Assembly (NCBI GenBank): GCA_012512335.1
Contig: JAAZEK010000054.1
Span: 1-8,576, forward strand
Reading direction: 5' to 3'
DNA from: Clostridiales bacterium
GTDB taxonomy: Bacteria > Bacillota > Clostridia > Caldicoprobacterales > DTU083
DNA length: 8,576 nucleotides
A program made the translations under genes and the position numbers. Under the pieces are notes generated by a model, which saw only the letters and a list, made by a program, of their open reading frames with translations, was not told the origin of the DNA and ran no database searches. Positions 1 through 6,521 of the stretch are shown piece by piece (positions within the stretch are counted from its first letter, which is position 1; each line of letters begins with the position of its first letter).

Positions 1-8
1 ATTTGTCA

Positions 9-1961
9 TCATTGTTGCATCAAAGTCCGCTCAATGGTGGATACGAATAGGTAAACATCAAGCACTGTCTGTAATTCATCTTCTTTTTCCTGTACCAAAG
101 TCTTTATCTCATTCCACAGTTCTTCAGCCCTTGCCTTATCTTCCTTTGCGTTTGCCTCATATATCTTAGCTAGACGGATGCAGATTTCCTTATGTATTTC
201 CAAGTAGCGCCAGGAGTTTCGAATACACTTATCAATAGTTCTTAAATTCCTATCTATAATCGGAGCAAAATCTTTAATCAAACTAATAACTGACTGGGCA
301 GTTTTACTTACTTCCTCTATTGAATCACTATCTTGTATTGCAGCATTATCTTGTACAAGGTCCTGCAAGTCTTGGAATAAATCCGATAGACTAGACAGAT
401 ACTCAGATACTAATAGGCTGTCTTCTCCAAAAGCTCCTCTGAAGTATTCTTCTTGTATTGCTTCAAATGGCAGCTCACGGTTCCACAGAGTTCTGCCCAT
501 TACATGCATCCCTATACCAGTGGGGAAAAATGCCCGCTGAGTTTGACAGCTGACAAAACCATTTAAGCCTATGTTTCTCAAGTTCTGCAGATCCTTATGC
601 AATATTTGGGAAATGTTTTGATAGCCAGGATCACTATAGTGAGCCCACATGTAGTGATAGTCAAAATCAAAGCTATCTCCTTCAAATTTGGCTTGCCAAG
701 CTTTTAAGAAGGATAGATTTTCCTCTACACTATTTGGAAATTTGCACTTGTTACGTTCAAAGGACGGAATTGCAGGGATATCCTTATCCGTAGCAAAGGT
801 ACTCCTGTATGTTCTGGTAATTGGTGCATACATCATGGTGAAACGATCTGGATTGTTAATTTCTAGTTGTTGAGGTGGCCATAGCAGGTCCACATAGATT
901 AGAAAAACTATTTTTCGTTCAATTTTCTTTTCTGTAAGCAGTTCATCCAACTCATTAAGCATCATTACATAAAAGTCGGAAGGGATCGCAACCTGGCAAT
1001 TGTCACATTCACATTGGTTGTTAGTCCCGTCTGCCAGCCAGAAATGTAGCAAGTCTACTTGTGGATGTTCTATAAGGTATTCAGCTATAGCTTCCGTTAC
1101 TATCTTCCTAACATTATCATTGGAGTAACAGAGATTTGTGTTAAGAGCAACACCTTTCCAAAGTTCTCTTTTCCCATCTACCTCAGCTAATATATTTTTT
1201 ATATCATCTGAGAGTTCGACGTCCTGGGCCTTCCATTCAAGACCAGGAATTCCAAAGGGCTCACAGGTCCAGCCATGACCCACTGCATGATGGATCATAC
1301 CCCGTTTCTCCAGCTCTTTTCCTGCCATAGCAACATATTCTCTTGCTTGTTCTACTGTGAAGGACTCTGGCTGTTTCGTGGGATTGTTCATATGAGAGTA
1401 ATAACGATCGAAAAAGGTAAAGGCTTCTCTAAATTGAAAGAAATAGCTATTAAAGCCAACCTTGGGAGCCCAATCAATAATATCTTTGATATTCTCATAG
1501 GAGTTAGCTCCCTCTATACATATACCACGATGGCGATATGAAGGTTTCTCAGCTACAGAAGAGTTCAAGTCTTTTATTCCAAGCTTCGGAATACTTTCTC
1601 CATTAATTCCGGGGCGCACCCAATTGCATCCAACATCGCTTAGAAAACGATAAACCGCTAGCAATACACTACGTGGGTTAATGCCCACAATTACACCGTT
1701 ACCTGCTTCTACTTTAATGTAGATAGCATCATCAAATTCTTCATCAGGTACATTCTTTAAGTCTTCAATTGTGGAATTTTTCAGTCCAGCCAATTGATCG
1801 AGTATGCCCAGTTGGATAGATGGCACTTTGTCATCCTTAACCGTGTTGCCTGAACAGATAGCTATTTCTTGTGCTGGTTGCAAGATTTCACCTAAATATT
1901 TTGTCAGCTCCTCTGCTGCAAAGTCGATAGTTGGGTTTTCACTAAATTTAATAATTCTCAC
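9..1961 (-). CDS. DUF4838 family protein, probable cytosolic glycoside hydrolase (GH163-like)
   Basis: The 650-residue product has the layout of DUF4838 proteins. A small N-terminal alpha/beta domain (about 1-135) resembles the accessory domain of alpha-glucuronidases and hexosaminidases (AAEELTKYL at 15-23, YRFLSDVGCNW at 104-114). A probable TIM-barrel core (about 140-510) follows, then a helical C-terminal part (about 512-650). The core carries the family hallmark HFWLADGTNNQCECDNC at 306-322, whose C-x-C-x-x-C could bind a metal or form a structural knuckle. From memory, some DUF4838 members are CAZy family GH163 endo-beta-N-acetylglucosaminidases acting on N-glycans; applying that activity here is inference. 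No signal peptide or membrane segment is visible, so the protein probably acts in the cytosol on an imported oligosaccharide. The start is a GTG preceded by GGTGGGAG with about six bases of spacing. The gene is divergent from the oxidoreductase gene. Its stop overlaps a possible ATG (ATGA) at the window edge, so it may be followed by another gene. Family assignment is fairly sure; substrate is unknown. Confidence 0.85.
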   Translation of the reverse strand: MRIIKFSENPTIDFAAEELTKYLGEILQPAQEIAICSGNTVKDDKVPSIQLGILDQLAGLKNSTIEDLKNVPDEEFDDAIYIKVEAGNGVIVGINPRSVLLAVYRFLSDVGCNWVRPGINGESIPKLGIKDLNSSVAEKPSYRHRGICIEGANSYENIKDIIDWAPKVGFNSYFFQFREAFTFFDRYYSHMNNPTKQPESFTVEQAREYVAMAGKELEKRGMIHHAVGHGWTCEPFGIPGLEWKAQDVELSDDIKNILAEVDGKRELWKGVALNTNLCYSNDNVRKIVTEAIAEYLIEHPQVDLLHFWLADGTNNQCECDNCQVAIPSDFYVMMLNELDELLTEKKIERKIVFLIYVDLLWPPQQLEINNPDRFTMMYAPITRTYRSTFATDKDIPAIPSFERNKCKFPNSVEENLSFLKAWQAKFEGDSFDFDYHYMWAHYSDPGYQNISQILHKDLQNLRNIGLNGFVSCQTQRAFFPTGIGMHVMGRTLWNRELPFEAIQEEYFRGAFGEDSLLVSEYLSSLSDLFQDLQDLVQDNAAIQDSDSIEEVSKTAQSVISLIKDFAPIIDRNLRTIDKCIRNSWRYLEIHKEICIRLAKIYEANAKEDKARAEELWNEIKTLVQEKEDELQTVLDVYLFVSTIERTLMQQ

Positions 1962-2022
1962 TTTTTGCTCCCACCTTCCATATAGTCTTCACTAAAGCTT
2001 TTCTGTTTCTTAAAAACTCCTA

Positions 2023-2051
2023 AATATAGTATTCTACCTAGAGGTCTACAA
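2023..2051 (-). promoter_or_regulatory. Candidate sigma-A promoter of the DUF4838 gene
   Basis: Reading the minus strand, TTGTAG (2046-2051) and TATATT (2023-2028) are separated by exactly 17 bases. The -10 box matches consensus at 5 of 6 positions and the -35 box at 3 of 6. It lies about 60 bp upstream of the GTG start. The weak -35 box fits a promoter that needs an activator, and inverted repeats lie directly upstream. Confidence 0.5.
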
Positions 2052-2053
2052 TC

Positions 2054-2128
2054 CTTTGTAATAATCAGTTATTTGAACTCAAACTATGTATGTACAAATA
2101 TGTAAATTCTACATACTAAATTACAAAG
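2054..2128. promoter_or_regulatory. Nested inverted repeats in the divergent promoter region
   Basis: The gap between the divergent DUF4838 and oxidoreductase genes contains two perfect inverted repeats, one inside the other. CTTTGTAAT (2054-2062) pairs with ATTACAAAG (2120-2128). Inside it, GTATGTA (2088-2094) pairs with TACATAC (2110-2116). The repeats lie directly upstream of the candidate DUF4838 promoter and upstream of the oxidoreductase gene, where an activator could serve both genes. The AraC-family regulator encoded at 3262-4149 is the natural candidate to bind here, but that is inference. No convincing -35/-10 pair was found for the oxidoreductase gene; TAAAAT (2149-2154) and TATAAG (2168-2173) are possible -10 boxes without a good -35. 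Confidence 0.4.
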
Positions 2129-2203
2129 ACTTTTCAATCATGCTAAAGTAAAATGGAAAGTAGCATCTATAAGATGGATGCAAATTACACGGAGGTGCTA
2201 TGA

Positions 2204-3265
2204 ATGACAAAAATACGAATGGGAATCATTGGTTGTGGCGGGATGGCAGGTAGTCATCAAAATGCATATTCTGAGTTATCTGATATTATGGAAGTAACTG
2301 CAACTTGTGATATTGTTCTGGATAGAGCTCAAAAAGCTGCTGAAATGGTTGGAGCTCAACAAGTAGTTACGGATTATAAAGAAATGGTCGATAATGTAGA
2401 CGCTGTACTTATTTCCCTTCCCCACGACCTACATCATGAATGTGGGATGTTCTTCTTAAAAGCAGGCAAGCATATATTAATGGAAAAACCAATGTGCAAC
2501 ACAGAAGAAGAATGTATAGAGTTAATAGAAACAGCTGAGCAAGAGAAATTAGTACTGATGACAGCATATCCAGTACGTTATTGGCCTGTTGTTATGAAGA
2601 TGAAGGAATTAGTGGATTCCAAAACCTATGGTGAAGCATTCCAGATGTCTATATGGACAGAGCAATTAACAAAATATCACGAAGGTCATTGGGCTCTATC
2701 AGCTAAAAGACTTGGTGGTGGGCAATTTTTCAGTCATGGCTGCCATTATGTAGATCTACTACTTTGGTTCATGGGAAAACCAGTTAAGGGATTCCATATG
2801 GGAACTAACTTTGGAACACCTTGGATGGAAAAGGAAGGAACAAGTAATGCTGTAATTGAATTTGAGAACGGTGCTTTAGGCTATCACTTCGGTACCTGGG
2901 GTGCAAGAGGTACTCGTCTTGGTTATAGCTTCCATGTCCACTGCACGGAAGGCATGCTGGAATATAGTAGAGTTGACGGTGTAGGCAAATTATATTTCCA
3001 CAGTCAGATGAATCCAGAAAAAGCAAACATGGATACAAGCTCCAAAACAGAGGTTATTATGGTTGAGGATGATACTACCAAGAAGACTCAGTACGAGACT
3101 CGTCACTTCCTGGAGTGTATCATAAACAACACCAAGCCATTGACAGACGGTCCGTCGAGTTTACAAGGCTTACGTGCGATTTGGCGTATGTATGAAGCTG
3201 AAGAGCAAAACAAAATAGCTGATTTAAGAGGTCTGGGTGTAGAAGAAGACTGGAAGAGTGTTTAA
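2204..3265 (+). CDS. Gfo/Idh/MocA family NAD(P)-dependent sugar oxidoreductase
   Basis: The 353-residue product has a Rossmann nucleotide-binding domain at the N-terminus (GIIGCGGMAGSH at 7-18), the family EKP motif at 94-96 with Lys95 as the usual catalytic lysine, and a C-terminal substrate domain with GGGQFFSHGCHYVD at 171-184. Members oxidise or epimerise sugars and polyols, and some are glycosidases that use NAD transiently (GH109). In the common form of the motif (GGG-x-x-x-D-x-G-x-H) an aspartate sits where this protein has Ser177; the histidine, His181, is kept. The substrate therefore cannot be inferred from the usual dehydrogenases. The ATG at 2204 is preceded by GGAGG at 2191-2195 with 8 bases of spacing. 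A second ATG at 2200 lies in another frame, is too close to the ribosome binding site, and opens only a short reading frame. The stop codon overlaps that of the convergent araC-type gene. No signal peptide is present. The context suggests a role in catabolism of the same sugar as nagA. Confidence 0.9.
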   Translation: MTKIRMGIIGCGGMAGSHQNAYSELSDIMEVTATCDIVLDRAQKAAEMVGAQQVVTDYKEMVDNVDAVLISLPHDLHHECGMFFLKAGKHILMEKPMCNTEEECIELIETAEQEKLVLMTAYPVRYWPVVMKMKELVDSKTYGEAFQMSIWTEQLTKYHEGHWALSAKRLGGGQFFSHGCHYVDLLLWFMGKPVKGFHMGTNFGTPWMEKEGTSNAVIEFENGALGYHFGTWGARGTRLGYSFHVHCTEGMLEYSRVDGVGKLYFHSQMNPEKANMDTSSKTEVIMVEDDTTKKTQYETRHFLECIINNTKPLTDGPSSLQGLRAIWRMYEAEEQNKIADLRGLGVEEDWKSV

Positions 3266-4149
3266 CCTCTAGCCCTCATAGAACGCGAATATTCAGAAGG
3301 AGACATACCAGTTTCCTTCTTAAAACATCTAGAGAAATAGTGCAGGCCACTGTAAGCAAGCTGATCCGCAACCTCTGTAAAATTGAGGTTTTCTTCTCTT
3401 ATTAGCTTCTTGGCCTGCTCTATCTTCTGCTTGTTGAAATACTCCTTAAGACCAAGACCAGTAACCTCCTTAAATGTTTTCATAAGAGCAGCCCTACTGA
3501 CAGCAAAATTTTCACATATTTGTTCCACTGTTAGATTTTCGGATACATTTTCTTTCATGTATCTTATTACTCTGGCAGTTAATTCTGCGTCTTTGTTATC
3601 TTCGTTTATATGAGACAGGTTACCGTAATCTCGTATTTTAACGCCTTTACGAATAAATGAAATTAGAAGAATCTCCAGATAGTTTTTAATCAATTGCTCA
3701 CTAGCAAAAGGTGCATTTTTGTCTTTGTTTGGACGACTCATTTGCGGCGAATCAGCAGGCGGATCAAAGGCTGCGTTTCCTTCTGCCCTAAGTTTTGATA
3801 ATAGCATCTGCTCTTCTTTATCTACCCGAAATGTTTTGCTATTGAAAAATTCCATACTTGGTGAATTACAGTCAAAAGAAACAATAAACAGGTTCGGGGC
3901 GGTATTGTTATCCGCCCGACCTGCATGAAATTCATTGGGTTTATAAAATGTAATATCCCCTTGGCTCAATTTGGCTTGGTAACTGTCTGTATAAATCTCT
4001 ACATTTCCTTTGTCAACATATACAAACTCCCAGAAATCGTGTTTTTCGCCCATGGTATTAAAATCCCTGGCCATTTCTTTATAGAAAAAGGTAATTATAT
4101 TATGAATGCTTATCTCTTCAACTAAAGGATACCTCTTATAGCGACTCAT
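3262..4149 (-). CDS. AraC family transcriptional regulator
   Basis: The 295-residue product has an N-terminal cupin-type sensor domain (about 15-110, with HDFWEFVYVDKG at 37-48 and QGDITFYKPNEFH at 63-75). A polar, proline-containing linker region lies at about 121-150. A C-terminal AraC DNA-binding domain follows, with a first helix-turn-helix near 207-229 and a second near 256-278 ending in the family signature (YFSRCFKKETGMSPSEY at 271-287). Proteins with this layout usually sense a sugar through the cupin domain and activate nearby catabolic genes. The ATG is preceded by AGGAGGT at 4154-4160. The gene lies 36 bp downstream of nagA on the same strand with no terminator between, so it is probably co-transcribed with nagA. 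It overlaps the end of the convergent oxidoreductase gene by 4 bp. Likely targets are the divergent promoters at 1962-2203 and perhaps nagA itself; neither is proven by sequence. Confidence 0.93.
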   Translation of the reverse strand: MSRYKRYPLVEEISIHNIITFFYKEMARDFNTMGEKHDFWEFVYVDKGNVEIYTDSYQAKLSQGDITFYKPNEFHAGRADNNTAPNLFIVSFDCNSPSMEFFNSKTFRVDKEEQMLLSKLRAEGNAAFDPPADSPQMSRPNKDKNAPFASEQLIKNYLEILLISFIRKGVKIRDYGNLSHINEDNKDAELTARVIRYMKENVSENLTVEQICENFAVSRAALMKTFKEVTGLGLKEYFNKQKIEQAKKLIREENLNFTEVADQLAYSGLHYFSRCFKKETGMSPSEYSRSMRARG

Positions 4150-4185
4150 GCTTACCTCCTGAAGAAATCTTTGGTAAAACTTTCC

Positions 4186-5307
4186 CTAGTTTTCCACTTC
4201 AACCTTACCGTTCAAAATTACCTTTGAGATATTATAATCATCATCTACAACTACGAAATTAGCCTTTTTGCCTGGCTCAATAGTACCCACCTGTTCATCA
4301 ATCTTAATAGCCCTGGCAGGGTTTCTGGAACAAACCTTAAATACATCCACCATATCAAGTTGAGTATTATTTTTGAAGTTACGTGCAGCCTGGAACATGC
4401 GAAGCTTACTACCATACAGTGATCCATTTACCAGATTCACATCTGTATCATCTACTGACCCCGTACAAGCATCTGTAACTGCTACAATATAATCAACTCC
4501 GACTGTTTTTACAACTAGCCTACCCATTTCAGGACGTACGTGGATACCTTCACTATCATTAATCAGCTCACAATAAACATTGTCGCAGAGCATGACTGCA
4601 TCATCAAAGCTAACTTCCTTGGTACCTCCCCATCTACTAGGTGAAATTGAGGTTCCTGTAGCATTTAATATATGAGTGCAAATGCTTACCCCATTATCTA
4701 CAGCCCAGAACACATCCTCAGGTGATGCTTCAGAATGGCCAATAGACAAGGGTATGCCTGCTGCATGAACGTCAGTGATAAACTCCCTTGCTCCGTCTAT
4801 CTCTGGGGCTATGGTCCACATGGTAATCAAATCTGAAAACTCATCTAGAAATCGATTATATTCTCTTTTATCTACAGGTCTAATGGTGTGTTTATTGGCT
4901 CCATATTTAGGATTCATGAAGGGACCTTCAAAGTGAACATCTACTATATTACCTGGCACATTAGACTCCATTGTTTCTCTTACTTTTCTCATGGCTTGTA
5001 TAGCACCTTCTTCACCTATATCGTGGAATATGGTGCAGTTTACGGATGTGGTTCCACCTGAAAGTTGAAATCTTGCCATTTTCTCTGGATCTTCATGAGC
5101 CCAGACATCGCCACCTGCATGGCAATGAATATCAACAAAACCAGGTCCAACAAATAAACCCTTAGCATCTATAATTTCACAGTCCTCTGGAAGATTGACT
5201 TGATTTTTTTTACCAATCTGCTTAATAACGTTATCTTCTACTAGTATAATGCCGTCTTCTAGGATACTATCCTCTAGAACAATATTTGCATTAATAATTG
5301 CTTTCAC
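4186..5307 (-). CDS. nagA: N-acetylglucosamine-6-phosphate deacetylase (NagA)
   Basis: NagA removes acetate from N-acetylglucosamine 6-phosphate in the cytosol, giving glucosamine 6-phosphate. The 373-residue product has the amidohydrolase layout: an N-terminal beta-sandwich part, VDIHCHAGG (58-66, His61 and His63), HFEGPF (125-130, metal ligand Glu127), SIGHS (188-192, His191), THILNA (211-216, His212), EGIHVRPE (253-260) and VTDACTG (278-284, catalytic Asp279). All the metal and catalytic positions expected for the family are kept. The loop after His212 (NATGTSISPSRWGG, 215-228) is longer than, and unlike, the common NAM-x-x-x-x-R-E-P-G form, so a related substrate such as the galactosamine or another N-acetylhexosamine phosphate is possible. 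The reading frame opens 9 bases earlier at a GTG (5314-5316), but that codon overlaps the Shine-Dalgarno sequence; the GTG at 5305-5307 has correct spacing and gives the typical N-terminus MKAIINANIV. It is followed by the araC-type gene. Confidence 0.9.
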   Translation of the reverse strand: MKAIINANIVLEDSILEDGIILVEDNVIKQIGKKNQVNLPEDCEIIDAKGLFVGPGFVDIHCHAGGDVWAHEDPEKMARFQLSGGTTSVNCTIFHDIGEEGAIQAMRKVRETMESNVPGNIVDVHFEGPFMNPKYGANKHTIRPVDKREYNRFLDEFSDLITMWTIAPEIDGAREFITDVHAAGIPLSIGHSEASPEDVFWAVDNGVSICTHILNATGTSISPSRWGGTKEVSFDDAVMLCDNVYCELINDSEGIHVRPEMGRLVVKTVGVDYIVAVTDACTGSVDDTDVNLVNGSLYGSKLRMFQAARNFKNNTQLDMVDVFKVCSRNPARAIKIDEQVGTIEPGKKANFVVVDDDYNISKVILNGKVEVEN

Positions 5308-5315
5308 AGTAAACA

Positions 5316-5320
5316 CTCCT
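5316..5320 (-). promoter_or_regulatory. Ribosome binding site that decides the nagA start
   Basis: On the minus strand the leader reads GAGGAGTGTTTACTGTG. AGGAG is followed by eight bases and then the second GTG. The first GTG in frame overlaps AGGAG itself and so cannot be used with it. This moves the nagA start from 5316 to 5307. Confidence 0.75.
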
Positions 5321-5341
5321 CATTTAATATGTTTAAGGGCA

Positions 5342-5451
5342 TTTTGTCACGAATGACGCTAACCCTATTTGTCATCCTGAATGCAATGAAGGATCTTGAC
5401 TTAAGATTCATTGCTATGCTCTGAATGACGCTTATTTTTGTCACGAATGAC
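5342..5451. repeat. Interspersed palindromic repeat flanked by 16-bp direct repeats
   Basis: A 16-bp sequence TTTTGTCACGAATGAC occurs at 5342-5357 and again at 5436-5451. Between the copies lies an imperfect inverted repeat: GTCAT (5371-5375) with ATGAC (5425-5429), GCAATGAA (5383-5390) with TTCATTGC (5407-5414), and ATCTT (5393-5397) with AAGAT (5403-5407). The core resembles the GTCATCCTGAGCGAAG...AAGGATCTT repeat that I recall scattered through clostridial genomes, here decayed. Each flanking copy contains GTCA-CGAA-TGAC, itself a small palindrome. The element lies in the leader or promoter region of nagA and contains no reading frame of note. Confidence 0.7.
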
Positions 5452-5491
5452 AGTTACTTTAACTATAAATACCCCTAATGGTTTATACCAA

Positions 5492-5528
5492 ACTAATAAA
5501 GGCGGGCTGACGCCCGCCCCTTATTGGT
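5492..5528 (-). terminator. Intrinsic terminator of the deoR-creatininase-nagB-like unit
   Basis: A perfect 7-bp GC stem, GGCGGGC (5501-5507) with GCCCGCC (5512-5518), closes a TGAC loop. After a small internal loop the stem continues with ACTAATAA (5492-5499) paired to TTATTGGT (5521-5528), including one G-T pair. On the minus strand the GC stem is followed by TTTATTAGTTT, a U-rich tail. It stands about 40 bp past the stop codon of the NagB-like gene and separates that unit from nagA. It implies that nagA has its own promoter between about 5320 and 5490. The best candidate -10 there is TATAGT (minus strand, 5462-5467), but it lacks a good -35. Confidence 0.88.
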
Positions 5529-5565
5529 ACAACATAATTTTTGTATAGCTTATTAGCTTAATTGC

Positions 5566-6504
5566 TTAATACCCAGCCAATTCATTGACTGCAATAGGTG
5601 CAGCAATAGCTTCACTTACGTATACAGTTGTTGGCCACAGCTGTAAAATAGAAGATGGAACTAAGGGTGTAACTGGTCCGTATAGTACCAGTCTGGAAAT
5701 CATCCTCTGCCATGCAGAGTGGGTGCCGCTAGTTGTAATTCCATGCATCTCTAAGCGATATTTAGAATTTTTTACATCTCTTGGACCTATGGTGAAAGCT
5801 TTAGGTGGAACACTGGCAAGGTCACCGCTCTGCCCAAAGGTACCATGCAGTGAATTTTGGACGATTGTCAGCGGATGAAGAGTTACAATACGAGAACCCA
5901 TTTCAATAAACTCTTCCACACTGTCTGTTCCAAATTCGGGGGTACAGGGATCTACAAATCCAACATGACCTGCCCAACCAGGACCACTATAGCAGGCATC
6001 CGCTCCACCATTACCTATCTCTTCAATAAGATTGGTATAGTCAGCCGCATTTTCATTGGTAGGATAATGTACATTTTCCATAGGCATACGTAACGATTCA
6101 TCAATATTATTCACTAGATACTTCACTAATGAATAGCTAAAACCTGCTTCGTATGTGATCGGTGCTATGTTCCCTGCATCATCTGCCCATTCGTCCATAG
6201 CAAAAAGATGGACATTTCGGCAGTTAATCCTAAACTGATTAACCAATTCAGCAACCTGTATATAGGAGTAAGGATCGGGGTTAGGTAATATCAATACGCA
6301 GGTTTGGTCAAGGTCGTCAGACATTTTCATACGCATAAGAATATCGCCTACATAGAATGCTCCGAAATCTGGAACCACCTTTACCTGACAACCATTTTCA
6401 TTGGTGTACTCCATGTCTTCTCGCTTAATATTTCGAACCCGATCTAATACTTCTTTGTCCTTAAATGGAATCCATGGTGCTGGATTAAAACTGAATTCGC
6501 TCAT
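5566..6504 (-). CDS. NagB-like (glucosamine-6-phosphate deaminase/isomerase fold) protein with altered active site
   Basis: The 312-residue product aligns by eye with glucosamine-6-phosphate deaminase along its length: HLFAMDEW (99-106) matches the MDE segment that holds the proton-abstracting aspartate (Asp104 here), and SGPGWAGHVGFVDP (173-186) matches the G-x-G-N-D-G-H-I-A-F-N-E-P segment. The histidine is kept (His180), but the catalytic aspartate of E. coli NagB (Asp141) is Ala178 and the glutamate (Glu148) is Asp185. The glycine-rich phosphate loop (LPTGGTP in NagB) is LPNPDP (73-78), and the phosphate-contacting lysine position (Lys208 in E. coli) falls at Ser263 in SGTHSAW. The protein is also longer than the roughly 240-270 residues usual for NagB, with extra N-terminal sequence (about 1-40). 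It is probably a cytosolic isomerase or hydrolase for a different, perhaps unphosphorylated, substrate. The ATG is preceded by TGAGGAG. It starts 17 bp after the creatininase gene and is followed by a strong terminator. Confidence 0.8.
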   Translation of the reverse strand: MSEFSFNPAPWIPFKDKEVLDRVRNIKREDMEYTNENGCQVKVVPDFGAFYVGDILMRMKMSDDLDQTCVLILPNPDPYSYIQVAELVNQFRINCRNVHLFAMDEWADDAGNIAPITYEAGFSYSLVKYLVNNIDESLRMPMENVHYPTNENAADYTNLIEEIGNGGADACYSGPGWAGHVGFVDPCTPEFGTDSVEEFIEMGSRIVTLHPLTIVQNSLHGTFGQSGDLASVPPKAFTIGPRDVKNSKYRLEMHGITTSGTHSAWQRMISRLVLYGPVTPLVPSSILQLWPTTVYVSEAIAAPIAVNELAGY

Positions 6505-6521
6505 ATTATCTCCTCACTTTC

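Noticed and set aside
2200..2253. A short upstream frame beginning at the ATG just before the oxidoreductase start
   Set aside because: Its ATG lies only four bases after GGAGG while the oxidoreductase ATG is at normal spacing, and the frame is about 17 codons without recognisable features.
2805..3038. A 77-codon frame on the minus strand inside the oxidoreductase gene
   Set aside because: It is antisense to a well-supported conserved domain, has no ribosome binding site and a cysteine-rich, unstructured composition typical of shadow frames.
5342..5451. CRISPR-like array because of the 16-bp direct repeats
   Set aside because: There are only two copies, 94 bp apart, with a palindromic core between them and no cas gene; an interspersed repeat explains it better.
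5317..5500. A riboswitch (for example glmS-type) in the nagA leader
   Set aside because: I could not identify conserved riboswitch core motifs; the visible structure is the decayed palindromic repeat and the upstream gene's terminator.
5585..5878. A 97-codon plus-strand frame antisense to the NagB-like gene
   Set aside because: It lies entirely within the coding sequence of a conserved-fold protein and shows no start signals.
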